A program made the translations under genes and the position numbers. Below the pieces are notes generated by a model. That model had not been told where the DNA came from, ran no database searches, and saw nothing but the letters and a program-made list of their open reading frames with translations. Positions 21,603 to 31,456 of a stretch of 64,000 nt of DNA are shown piece by piece. Positions within the stretch are counted from its first letter, which is position 1; each line of letters starts with the position of its first letter. The stretch comes from Zygnema cylindricum (taxonomy: Eukaryota > Streptophyta > Zygnematophyceae > Zygnematales > Zygnemataceae): the NCBI GenBank assembly GCA_037447655.1, contig JBBHKE010001956.1, forward strand, positions 162,198 through 226,197. The letters run 5' to 3'.

Positions 21603-21932
21603 TTAGCAAATCTTTGTCATAGACTGCTTCAAGACGTTGAGGCAATGGAGATTATTCTTTCTCCAATCCGGCGCAGTCACATTCGCTGATCCTTCCACAA
21701 TGGATGACAAGTCCCTCTCCTCGAAATATGAGCTCAACATATCTTCCCAGTATAAGTAGTCAGTTCCGTCAAAAATAGGCAATTTGGGCGGTGGGCCCAT
21801 AACCTGTTGAAGGTCATGGGCATTAAGACTCGGCTGCGATCCACTCCCACTAGGAGTCACACTTGCACCAGCAGGTGGAGCACTAGGGCTAATAGGAGCA
21901 CTTGCAACAGGAGCTGACCCATTATCAGACAT
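21603..21932 (-). CDS. gag: B1 Gag N-terminus, starting inside the 5' LTR
   Basis: The start MSDNGSAPVASAP lies 127 bases inside the 5' LTR. The first 42 codons, rich in Ser, Pro and Ala, are LTR sequence. The frame then crosses the primer-binding site, which encodes QVMGPP, and continues KLPIFDGTDYLYWED and VLKQSMTK. A one-base shift near 21600 separates it from the main frame. Equivalent LTR-embedded starts are seen in A, C and D copies. The reading frame crossing the LTR boundary is seen directly; translation from this ATG is inferred. Confidence 0.88.
   Translation of the reverse strand: MSDNGSAPVASAPISPSAPPAGASVTPSGSGSQPSLNAHDLQQVMGPPPKLPIFDGTDYLYWEDMLSSYFEERDLSSIVEGSANVTAPDWRKNNLHCLNVLKQSMTKIC
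21790..21804 (-). other. B1 primer-binding site
   Basis: On the minus strand GGTTATGGGCCCACC follows the LTR terminus TTCAACA. It is complementary to the anticodon stem-loop of initiator tRNA-Met, not to a tRNA 3' end. Drosophila copia is known to prime from a cleaved initiator tRNA in this way. Confidence 0.85.
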
Positions 21933-22487
21933 GTTAACGGAAGCAAACCCAAAGAGAAATGCCTAAAAGACTAGATCTATATTGTAAGATATGTTACTCC
22001 CAAAGAAAGAGGTCTTTCAACCAAACAAACATGTACTACAAGCAAATTAGAGACAATAGAGCATAAAACACCTTAAACTGCACTCAGTGCTCTCATTTCC
22101 TTAACTCTTGTGTAGAATGTACATTCTGTATTGAAATGATCAATCCTAATTGAACTAAATACTCAAAAGATCTAAAAACATCTAAAATATCTAGAAAACA
22201 TCTAAAACGTATGTACATGGTTCACCAGACACTGTACTAACAAAAATCTAAGTGTTTGGACCAGAATTGTCCACTAACAATATCTATACCCTAAAAATCC
22301 GGGTGATTCTTATCACGTCTACATTCATTGGCGGCCCTACACACTAATTAACTTAAAGATATCAATTCGTGTAGATACTACAAAAAATCCACACTAAATT
22401 TGGTCAATATTGAACAGTTGGTATTCCAAAAATATTCTAAGTCCTAGACTCAAATTTCTAAGACTTATTAAAGCTTACTTTTCAATA
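21805..22487 (-). repeat. B1 5' LTR
   Basis: 683 bp with terminal inverted repeats TATTGAA/TTCAACA. Promoter elements were not identified. It contains the Gag start codon at 21930-21932. Confidence 0.95.
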
Positions 22488-22574
22488 TTGAGTAGGTGTT
22501 TGATAGCTTCTGTTGTTTTTCATGTCTACTTCCATTACCAATGCTGGTACTCCTCCTACAACGGTGGTTGAAGA
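22488..22574 (+). repeat. C-type LTR, right part after B1
   Basis: It resumes with the duplicated TTGAG and ends GGTTGAAGAACAACA. It contains ATGTCTACTTCCATTACC, the LTR-embedded Gag start also seen in C1 (MSTSTTT). It completes the LTR begun at 16112. Confidence 0.85.
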
Positions 22575-22639
22575 ACAACACTATAAATACTCCAAACAGC
22601 CAAGTTGTTCAACCGATATAGCCTACTCGGCCACCTCCT

Positions 22640-24355
22640 CCTCCTCCACTTCCTCCTCCTCCTCCCCGACAGAACCGTTTGGCTCCAACAGTTCCAACCT
22701 CAGATTTTTCGGGGGGGAAGAATGCAAAGCGGCAGGCTGCGAGGTGAATAGGTTGAGTATGCTCTAATTTATGCCACCACAACTGGTCACCATAGTGGAA
22801 GCTTTTCGGCCCCAGAAAAGGATCAACGAATCTCCGCGGCGAATGACGAAATGAGATCGATAATGGAGGCTCAAACTTGGGAGCTTGGTGAGCTTCCGCC
22901 GGATCGAAATGCCATTGGCTGTAAGTGGGTTTTTAAAGCTAAGTTGAATCCGGATAAATAAATTGAAAGTTAAAAGGCTAGGCTTGTTCCAGTCAGAAAG
23001 AGGGAATTGAATATGAAGAGACTTTCTTTCCGGTTGACAGGTTTCCAACTGTTAAAATCTTGTTATCTTTAGTAGCCATCGAGAATATGGAATTACATCA
23101 AATGGATGTTAAGATGACTTTATTGCTTGGAGATTTAGAGGAAGTAATTTATATGAAGTGGCTTAAACTATATGTAGAGACCGAAAAAAAAAAATCTGGT
23201 CTTTAAGCTATTGAAATCCTTGTACTAACTAAAACAGGCTCCATGTTAGTCAAATCTGAAACTAGACGAGTTTCTAACTGGTCTCGGCTTTGTGAGGATT
23301 AGTTCAGATCACTCAGTCTATGTTATGGAAGGGGAAGATGGGATTGTTAACATTGCGGTGTATGTAGATGATTTACTGCTATTAAGTAAGTGATTAAATG
23401 AGATTAACAAAATAAAGGCAGCCTTGAATTCCAGATTTGAGATGAAAGATTTAGGGGAGGCAAAGTATATTCTCATAATTCAAGTACAAAGGGATAGAGA
23501 TAGGAGAATAATCTATCTAACATAGCGGGAAGATATTAGAAATATGCTTGAAAAGTTAGGCATGGCAGAGGCAAAAGGAAGTGCTTCTCCCAAGGAATTT
23601 AAATAAAAGGTTGAAGGCATGGAGACCGATGGAGGAGTCATTTTTGATGACATTTTGGAATCAGGGGAGGCAGATTCTATGGCTTCCATTCCATATTGTC
23701 AAATTGTCGCCAACCTAATCTACTACATGAAATGCACACGTCCGGATATTGCGGCAGCAGTTGGTGCTTTAAGGTGGAGTTTACAAAATCCGAGGAGATC
23801 GGATTGGGAGGCAGCAAAGAGGGTTCTTCGCTATCTTGCAATGACACAAAATTTGCGACTTGCTCTTAGGGAAGATGAAGTCAAAATTTAGACAGGAAGC
23901 GATGCGAGCTATGGAGACTTGCCAAGCGGCCGCTCCACTACCGGATTCATTTTGAAGATTGGAAGTGGAAAATGCTGCTGGAGCAGCAAGCTTCAAAAAG
24001 TCACAACTCAGTCTAGAATGGAGGCTGAATATATGGAAGTCAGCTCAATTGTCAAAGAGTTACTTTGGGTCAAGTCTCTCCTTCAAGAACTTCACACTAT
24101 GCAATATGGACCTCAAATAGTGTGGTGTGGCAACCAGGCAGCTACAGCGATTGCATCTAGCCCACGTCATCACTTCAAAAGCAAACACATTGATATCAAG
24201 CTACATTTTGTAAGAGAGAAGGTGATGAATAAAATTTTAAAACTCAGTTATTTGTCAAATGAGATGATGGTAGCAGATATGATGACTTAGCCTTCATCTC
24301 CACCTAAATTAATATTTTGTAGAGAGGCATGTGGACTTTGTGGTTGAGAGAGTCT
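22640..24355 (+). pseudogene. pol: RT and RNase H remnant F
   Basis: It starts in the linker before RT (TSDFSGGKNAKRQAA). It continues AANDEMRSIMEAQTWELGEL, GCKWVFKAKLNPDK, NLKLDEFLTGLGFVRISSDH, IAVYVDDLLLLSK (YVDD intact) and FEMKDLGEAKYIL. RNase H follows with SDASYGDLPSGRSTTGFILK, RMEAEYMEVSSIVKELLWV and HIDIKLHFVREKV. Many stops and some frameshifts interrupt it, the longest frames being 23619-23891 and 23919-24290. Gag, protease and integrase are absent. Its polypurine tract (AGGTTTAGGGAAG) and 3' LTR adjoin. Confidence 0.9.
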
Positions 24356-24370
24356 AAAGGTTTAGGGAAG

Positions 24371-25179
24371 TGTTGTTTTGGAAACCTTTAGTCCTCTCTA
24401 TATCTCGTGTGTGATAAGGAGATTTCGGACTTAGTCATTTTTGTGGACAAACTAAATTGGCGTATCATAGGTTTTAGTGAGATATGTAACTCCGAAAAGA
24501 GTACACAGGTTCGGTACACTCCAGGTACACGTGTCGCTCGATGAGGGAGTCAAAGTTGTTTGATCTAGATGACAAAGTACAAATTCATTTGGGCACCGGA
24601 TTTACATGTGGAGGTTCATCTTCGATGATGAAAGAATGCGCGGACAGTAGACGGAGTCTGCCGTCATTTTTGGAAAAGAAATATTGGCTATGCCATCATT
24701 TAAGTGAACGAACTTGTTGCGTACATTAGCGGCGGCTAAAGTTAAGATTGATGTAAATACATTATACGGTAGACGGCGGGGTTTGGTTTGATATAGGATT
24801 AGTGTGCCGGTGGACCACGGTAATTGTGGTACGGTCCAGCTGTAGGTTCACATTTATATGTAGGAATAAAAACATTTTTAGAAGTTAGGATTTACTTTTT
24901 TGAAAAAGTGCGAAGCTGTTTTTGGGGTTTTTGAAATGTAAGATCATTGTGATCTTCTGGCAGAACTATGTGAAATTCTGCAAGTTTTTTCCTTGGGGTA
25001 TTTTTTTGTTGTGGCAAATTTGTAGATCTTGTGTGTGTTTGGATTACTTGGGGCTTCATTGTGAAGTTGGTCATTTGTGGGTGTTTGTGGGAGTTTCCTC
25101 TTTGTACTTTGGTTATTATTAGGGCAGCTGCTGGTATTACATCTTCTTCTTCTTGGGCACCAGTTGTCTCAAATCAACA
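24371..25179 (+). repeat. F 3' LTR
   Basis: It starts TGTTGTTTTGGAAACC after the polypurine tract and ends CAAATCAACA. Near the end it encodes GITSSSSWAPVVSNQQ, resembling an LTR-embedded Gag N-terminus. A related fragment is at 37621-38045 (shared GTGGCAAATTT, CTTGGGGCTTCATTGTGAAG). Confidence 0.8.
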
Positions 25180-25182
25180 GAG

Positions 25183-25862
25183 CTGACCGTAAATCAGTGT
25201 TTTTAGATTGGTGGGGTTTACGGATCTGGCGCTCTTGAATGCAACCAGTTCAATAGTTGACTTTTTCCCTTAATGTCACATCCAAGCCGCTCGTGCAACC
25301 AACTTTAATCATACGCTTTAGTTTTTGCTATGGCGTATGACTCATTCGATGGTGCCATAGGGTCAGATCTCTATTGATCTCGGCGATCTGACTAACAATG
25401 CTGTTATTAATATGTCTAGATTTTGGACGCTTCCATAAAAGACAAGTGAGGAATGGGTTAAACACTTCGCTTCACCAATTGTGATTTCGTGAGATCTCAC
25501 AATTTTGATTGACAAATCACCAAGTGCGTGCACACTTGCGCCAGTAGGCTAGATCTAGGGCACTCTCAACAGATTTGGAGATCCGCAAGGAATGTGCACA
25601 ACTTTCTAAAGTTGAATTTCGGATGTTGGCTCAGATCCGCTTATTTCTAGTGAAATTAAGTAAAATCATATAGTATCAACTGTACTGACGGAAATAATTT
25701 AACCACTTGCGACCGTGAAAATTTTTATAATGGTTAAGAATCGCATTTTCGTTAAACAATATGGTTTCGTTACAGACGTGATGCGATGCGCCAGAGTCAA
25801 TGATCCTCTCTTTATCGTTTTGTGTGACAACAGACGACGGATCATACGTGAAACTTAAGATG
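25183..25862 (-). pseudogene. pol: Protease/GAG-pre-integrase remnant G of a distinct copia lineage
   Basis: On the minus strand about 25760-25860 reads SSVVTQNDKERIIDSGASHH followed by VCN, an intact copia protease active site. Further on (about 25180-25360), DLTLWHHRMSHTP, GLDVT and TGCIQERQIRKPHQSKN form the zinc-binding region before integrase. The sequences differ clearly from families A, B and C. Several stops interrupt the frame. Gag would lie to the right but is cut off by the C1 LTR at 25868; integrase is cut off at the left by the F LTR. Confidence 0.82.
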
Positions 25863-26275
25863 GAAAATGTTGGATTTTGAAAGCTTAAGTCTCATCAAAT
25901 CTATAGGGACACGCGTCGTCACTTGAAGCACAGTGAAAGTTTTTATGGTACCGACGACACCAGCATTGGAACAGCGCAGCTGCGACGCAGATGGAACAAG
26001 CGCAGCTGCGGTTATTTTTGATATGGTCCGTACAAACGAACGCAGTCTACGACGCAATGGGACAACGTAACTACAGCTATATTTGTATAGGACAACGCAA
26101 TTGCTACGCAACAAGACAAGCGCAGTTGCGGCTATTTTTGGTACGGGACAACGCAGCTGCTACGAAGCTGCAAATATTTGAATGTAATTTAGAATTGGAC
26201 TGCCCTGCTACGGTTGAACAAAATCGAGTCAACGGACGAGATCCACAGATGACTTACTAATAGATGATTTACAAG

Positions 26276-26787
26276 TGATGATTTCCAAGAAATCCGAGAT
26301 TCCGCATGTCCTACACCTAGGAAAATTGAGCCGGCTAGGGTTCGAACCTGGGACCTTTCACTTCAACTGCGAACGCACTAACACTGTGCCACTAGCTCAA
26401 TGTAGAGACTGGCGGGTCCGTACCTTTTTCTTACGGGCGGTTTGACTATGGATATTCCATATTCTACCCCATATTGAACCGGCTTCACGTGCCAATCCAA
26501 CACCCCCCCTCACGGGAAAGCTGGTCAAACCATCCGATATCCTGCTAGCTCCGGTACCATGTTGATTTCGAAGAAATCTAAGATTCGGCATGTCCCACAC
26601 TTGGGAAAATTGAGCCGGACAGGGTTCGAAACCTGGGACCTTTCATTTCAGCTGCAAACGCACTACCACTGTGCCAGCAGCTCGATGTAGAGACTGGCGC
26701 GTCCGTACCCTTTTCTTACGGGCGGTTCGAGTATGGATATTCCATATTCAACCCCGTATTGAACCGAATTCACGTGCCAATCCAACA
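26276..26787 (-). mobile_element. TRIM: tRNA-bearing miniature LTR retrotransposon
   Basis: Two 227-228 bp direct repeats (26276-26502, 26560-26787) flank only 57 bp. On the minus strand each repeat begins TGTTGGATTGG (the right-hand copy) and ends in ATCAACA or ATCATCA. The internal piece starts TGGTACCGGAGC, close to the classic primer-binding site TGGTATCAGAGC, and ends GTGAGGGGGGG, a polypurine tract directly before the next repeat. Flanks ACAAG/ACAAC fit a 5-bp target duplication. Each LTR holds a tRNA-like unit with A-box-like TGGCACAGTG and B-box GGTTCGAACCC (one extra T in copy 2). The element encodes no protein and would need another element's enzymes. Confidence 0.8.
26322..26402 (-). 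ncRNA. tRNA-like unit in TRIM LTR (left copy)
   Basis: The minus strand from GAGCTAGTGGCACAGTG to CCGGCTC folds as a cloverleaf: acceptor GAGCTAG with CCGGCTC (one mismatch), D stem GCAC/GTGC, anticodon stem TTCGC/GTGAA, T arm CCAGG TTCGAAC CCTAG. The loop AGTTGAA lacks the invariant U33, so a working tRNA is unlikely. Its Pol III boxes could still be active. A second copy is at about 26604-26685. Confidence 0.6.
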
Positions 26788-27284
26788 ACAACAACTAAGT
26801 GGATATATCCGTAAAAACTTTACTAGCCAGCGGCGAGTATTTTTAGAATCACTTAGTACAGATTCTCATTTATATTGATTGTACAGTGGTAAATTAGTTT
26901 TAGCGTGATAAGGAGTAATTAGATCTCAGTGGTAGTTATGTGTTTTGGACATATCTCTTAAGAACACCTGTATCGGCGGTACAGCATTATGTAATAGGAC
27001 AACTAAAAGCAAATACTCACTAAGAGTATAAAAATTAAAACTTATAATGTTTTTGTAACCAGACTTCCACACAGTGTAATGTGCAGAATGTTTTTGGGAA
27101 ACTACTGAGTTGCTGATCTTGGTGTATGTTGGATCAATTGTACCGAAACTTTGGGAGTTGTAAGTCTTTGTGGTATTCTATATTGTGGTATAGGTTGAAG
27201 CAGGTTGAATCTTTGTATCAGGATTGTTAAGCTGTAAGAAGCAGCTGTTTGATAGGATTCTTGATAAGCTTTTGTGAGTGAATC

Positions 27285-27626
27285 ATGTCTACTTCTACTA
27301 CTACTGCTGCTGCTCCACCTGCACTGGTGGTTGTAGAACAACAGGTTGGGCATATCATCAATAATTCCTATCTTTTCCAGGGAGAAATATGTTTATTAGG
27401 CAGATATGTGGAGACTCACTTTGAAAATGTTAACATTTTAGATATTTTGGATGGTTCGTTGGCGGAAACGGATCCGTTTTGGTCAAAGAAAAATTCGCAA
27501 GCTCGGTCACTTTTGAAATTTTGTATATCAGAAGAATTGGCTATGTCACGGATAAAAATGAAAAAGACGATAGATATCTGGAAATCTCTCAAGGCTGATT
27601 TTGAAAAGGCTAATGTTCAGGAATAA
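27285..27626 (+). pseudogene. gag: C1 Gag N-terminal part, starting in the LTR
   Basis: The ATG at 27285 lies in the 5' LTR, giving MSTSTTTAAAPPALVVVEQQ before the LTR ends at 27343. The frame continues with NILDILDGSLAETDPFWSKK and SRIKMKKTIDIWKSLKADFE and meets TAA at 27624 where C2 has GAA. The capsid-like DGSL and WxxL pattern is typical of copia Gag (UBN2-like). The next frame is in phase, so a single substitution broke it. Confidence 0.85.
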
Positions 27627-27632
27627 CTATTT

Positions 27633-28637
27633 TTGGCAGGACAAATTTGGGACTACAAATACACGAATGGCACAATAACAAAATATTGTAACAAGTTTCG
27701 AATAGTAATAGATTCTCATGCTTGTGCAGGTGGATCTTTTCCTCAGTTTCAGCATGCTGCTTTGCTAATGAGGGGTCTTGTTACTATTATGAAAGCAGCG
27801 TCTGATAGGCTGAAACAGAAAGATAAGACTAGCTGGACACTACAATTAGCTATTAATCTGATATTTGAAGAGGAAGCAGATTCTCAAATTCTTAACGGTG
27901 AAAAACAAGTAGAGGCATTTAACACAGAATTTGACAAAAAGGCTCAGTTTAATCAGCAAAGAAATCGGTTTAATCACAATCAGAATCAGTTTAGACAGTT
28001 TAATCAAAGAGGAATTAGACAATCTTTGAATGCTTGTTTTTATTGTAATGAAAAAGGTCATGGATATAAATTCTGTCCCAAGCTTAAGAAAGCTAATGAA
28101 ACAAGTCTCTACAGGCCTGGGCCTGGATGGCAGCAGAGCCAATTTCATCAAGGCTTCACGGGATCATCACAACGAGGAAATGCACTCTACTCGACGTCTT
28201 CTTCTCATCCGGATGAGTCTCTTTCACTTTGTGACAAGGAAAATAATGATCTATTTGCCATGGCGGCAGCAATGGAGGGGGCTAAAGACAATGGATGGAT
28301 AATGGGCTTGGGAGAATCGGCCCACATGTGCTGGAACAAGGCAGTTTTCAATAATTTGAAGTCAACACCGGAGAAAAATATCTACTATGCTTGTGGAATG
28401 AGTGTGCAAACGTGGGCTGTAGGTGATGTCTCCTTGCTAGTTGATGTAGAAGGCAAGGGAGTTGAGAGAACTCTTCATAATGTTCTCTATGTACCCGATT
28501 TTAAGAAAAAATTGTTTTCAACTTCTTTGATAGAAAGTAAAGGGTTTGAAGTCAATCTGAAACATGGTAGGCGAGTTGTTAGCAAAAATGGAAGAATTGC
28601 AGTTATTGGAACTAGAGATGCCACGAAAAAGTATTGA
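27633..28637 (+). pseudogene. gag-pol: C1 Gag C-terminus, zinc knuckle and protease
   Basis: In phase with the previous piece: AGQIWDYKYTNGTITKYCNK, then FNQQRNRFNHNQNQFRQFNQ (a Gln/Asn-rich spacer), zinc knuckle CFYCNEKGHGYKFC near 28035-28078, and the protease at about 28295. There the family DSGAS reads GLGES (WIMGLGESAHMC), so the catalytic aspartate is lost. The frame ends at TGA (28635-28637) where C2 has CGA, a C-to-T change. Confidence 0.88.
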
Positions 28638-29801
28638 ATGGATATGCCTGATAATAAAGAAAATGATGTTTTGTATTCCGGTGCAATATCCTCAGATGAG
28701 CTCTGGCATAAAAGATTAGGCCATGTGAACTATGACAGTTTGAAAAAGATGGTCAATGATGGCAAAATAGAAAGAGTCACAATGTCAAATCGGTCACCTA
28801 AAACGTGTGAAGGCTGTGCATTAGGAAAGATACACAGATTACCGTTTCCTCAAGAGTCTGAACATAACTCTACTACACTTTTGCAACTTATTCATTCTGA
28901 TGTTTTCGGCCCTGTAAAAGTACCATCTGCAGGGGGGATGAAATATATGGTTTTGTTTACAGACGATTTTTCGAGATTTACTAAAGTCTACTTCATGAAG
29001 GCTAAGAGTGAATTATTTACTCATTTTCAACACTACAAAGACTGGGCAGAGAAACTGCATGGTTTGCCGATTTTGGAGCTCATATCGGACAATGGCGGGG
29101 AATATACGTCAAAGCAAATTGAAAACTTCTTACTCAAAGAAGGTATAAGTCACAAACTAACTGTTCGATATTCTTCAGAACAAAATGGTGTCTCAGAAAG
29201 ACTAAATAGAACTATTACGGAAAGCTCTAGGTTCATGCTTGCGGATAAGGACGTGGATCCGAAATTCTGGGCTGAAGCATTAAATTGTGCAGTTTATATT
29301 AAAAACAGGATAGGTTCAAGATCGGTAGAAACCACTCCTTACGAGGTCTGGACGGGTAGAAAGCCAGATGTCAGTCACTTCAAAGTCTTTAGAAGTAAAT
29401 GCTTTATTTTGGATACGTCTAGTGATAAATGGAAAATGGAACCTAAGGGATTGCTAGGCATCTTGTTAGGATATGATGATCACTCTAAAGGTTATAGAGT
29501 TTTTACTTTTGAGAAGCAGAAAATTATTGTAGCAAGGAACATTTTTGTCGAAGATGAACTAGAATCGATAAACTTATTTAAAATGACAGAAGAGCAGAAG
29601 CAGCAAAGAGTACAGGAATATGTCATTTTAGATAGCATCCATAATATTGTCACACAGATGCAACATCCACAAGTGATAACTCAACAATCGGAACATAATC
29701 GGGTTCCCCAACAACTTCATTATGAAACGGACCATCAACAGCAACTGCCTACAGATCGCAACCAGCGCAACAAACGCAGCGCAAGGGAACCGACAATTTA
29801 G
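28638..29801 (+). pseudogene. pol: C1 integrase
   Basis: Still in phase: LWHKRLGHVNYDSLKKMVND and CEGCALGKIHRLPFP form the zinc region. The triad is visible as LIHSDVFGPVKVP, ISDNGGEYTSKQ and EQNGVSERLNRT, so D, D and E are all present. The C-terminus has TPYEVWTGRKPDVSHFKVF and IVARNIFVEDELESINLF. The frame stops at TAG (29799-29801), where the second C2 copy reads ISASEF. It would catalyse cDNA insertion. Confidence 0.92.
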
Positions 29802-29813
29802 GCTTCAGAATTT

Positions 29814-31093
29814 ATGGGGGGAAGGAGATCCAGTAGCCGCCTACAAGCAAGTTCTCACTTCGCCTACTCGGCAACCTCAGGGGAGCCTCTGACCATCCGG
29901 GAAGCCTTCTCATCACCGGAGCAGAACCACTGGATCGAGGCGGCAAACAATGAAATGAAGTTGATCATGGAGGCTCAGACATGGGAGCTTGTGGACCTTC
30001 CTCCGGATCGAAAAGCGATCGGCAGCAAATGGGTATTCAAGGTGAAGTTAAATCCATATAATACTATTGAACGATATAAGGCTAGACTTGTGGCAAAGGG
30101 GTATAATAAAAAGGAAGGAATTGACTTTGAAAAAACTTTTTCTTCGTTGTAAGATTTCCGACAGTTAGGATTTTGCTATCTCTAGCTACTATAGAAGATA
30201 TGGAAATACATTAGATGGATGTAAAGACGGCCTTTTTGCATGGAGAACTAGAGGAGACCATTTACATGCAATAGCCTGAAATGTATGCAGAACCAGGAAA
30301 AGAGCACTTAGTATGTAAACTGCTAAAATCTTTGTACGGCCAAAAACAGGCCCAAAGAGAATGGAATCTAAAACTAGATGAATTCTTAACTGGTCTAGGT
30401 TTTAAAAAGATAAGTTATGCTCACTCTGTCTATGTTTTAAAAGGAGAGGATGGAATAGTATATATAGCGGTATACGTAGATGATCTACCATTAGTTAGCA
30501 AATCAATGGCTGAAATTAACAAAATTAAAAATGCTTTAATATCACGGTTCGAGATGAAAGACCTCAGTGAGGCAAAATATATCTTGGGTATTCAGGTAGA
30601 GAGGGACACGAAAAACAGATTAATAAAATTGACTCAAAAACAGGCTATTGGAAACATGTTAGATGAATATGGAATGCGGGGGGCAAAAGGATGTGTAACA
30701 CCAATGGAGTTTCGGCATAGGTTAGAGGGGAAAGAAACAGAACCGGGTGTTATTGTCAGTGAAATTTTTGAGTCAGGAGAAGATGATCCTATGACACTAG
30801 TACCTTACAGACAGATAGTGGGAAGTTTAATTTATTTCATGAACTGTACCCGTCCGGATATTGCTGCAGCAGTTGGGGTACTGAGTAGAAGTCTAGATAA
30901 TCCTAAGTTATCTAACCGTGATGCAGCAAGAAGAGTTTTAAGATACTTGGCAGGAACAAAAGACCTCAAACTCACACTAGGCGGAGGAGAAGTGAAGCTG
31001 CAAACATACAGTGATGCAAGCTATGGCGACATGCTAAGTCGAAAATCCACCACGGGATTCATTCTCCAAATTGGGAACGGGAATTGCTATTAA
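29814..31093 (+). pseudogene. pol: C1 reverse transcriptase and start of RNase H
   Basis: 29814-30152 carries AANNEMKLIMEAQTWELVDL, GSKWVFKVKLNPYNTIERYK and ARLVAKGYNKKEGIDFE. A one-base deletion near 30148 shifts the frame. Beyond it HQMD reads H-stop-MDVKTAFLHGELEE, and MQQ reads MQ-stop, both CAG or CAA to TAG. From 30281 the frame is open: LLKSLYGQKQAQREWNLKLD, IAVYVDDLPLVSK (YVDD), FEMKDLSEAKYILGIQVERD and YRQIVGSLIYFMNCTRPDIA. RNase H begins at SDASYGDMLSRKSTTGFIL. Confidence 0.92.
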
Positions 31094-31455
31094 GCAGCAA
31101 ACTTCAAAAGGTCACGGCACAATCGACGATGGAGTCAGAATATATGGCAGCAAGCTCGGCCCTCAAAGAACTCCTATGGGTAAAATCCATGTTACAAGAA
31201 TTGGGATACATGCAGGTTGGTCCACAGGTGATCAGGTGTGATAACCAAGCCTCCATTGCCATTGCTTCTAACCCAAGTCACCATTTCAAAAGCAAGCACA
31301 TGGATGTAAGATTACACTTTGTAAGGGAAAAAATGTTCTCTAGAATGATTAAATTATGATATTTGCCAGATGCAAAAATGGTTGCTGATATGCTCACTAA
31401 AGCCCTTCCTGCTCCTAAGCTGAAGTATTGTAGAGATGCAATGAGATTAAGTGAA
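31084..31455 (+). pseudogene. pol: C1 RNase H C-terminus
   Basis: After a small deletion near 31090 the frame reads SSKLQKVTAQSTMESEYMAA, RCDNQASIAIASNP and HMDVRLHFVREKMFSRMIKL. A TGA then replaces the usual Cys or Tyr codon at 31357, and coding resumes YLPDAKMVADMLTKALPAPK to the natural stop TAG at 31456. RNase H removes the RNA template. Confidence 0.9.
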
Positions 31456-31456
31456 T

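Larger units (their letters stand above)
16997..22487 (-). mobile_element. Ty1/copia element B1, complete and young
   Basis: It is bounded by two 683-bp LTRs that differ at only two positions by eye, and by a perfect 5-bp target duplication TTGAG (16992-16996, 22488-22492). In element orientation the order is LTR, primer-binding site, gag, protease, integrase, RT, RNase H, polypurine tract, LTR. It is nested inside a C-type LTR. The polyprotein frame is open except for three single-base frameshifts (near 21600, 18430 and 17790). It is the most intact element in the window and probably a recent insertion. Confidence 0.96.
25868..27343 (+). repeat. C1 5' LTR
   Basis: It begins TGTTGGATTTTGAAAGC and ends GTAGAACAACA. 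It contains clustered CGCAGCTGCG-like palindromes (about 25975-26170) and the Gag start ATG at 27285. Removing the 512-bp TRIM gives a length near that of the 3' LTR. Confidence 0.88.

Noticed and set aside
26322-26402. A genuine tRNA gene
   Set aside because: The cloverleaf forms, but the loop lacks U33, the acceptor has a mismatch, and the unit is duplicated inside TRIM LTRs, so it is treated as a tRNA-like element part.
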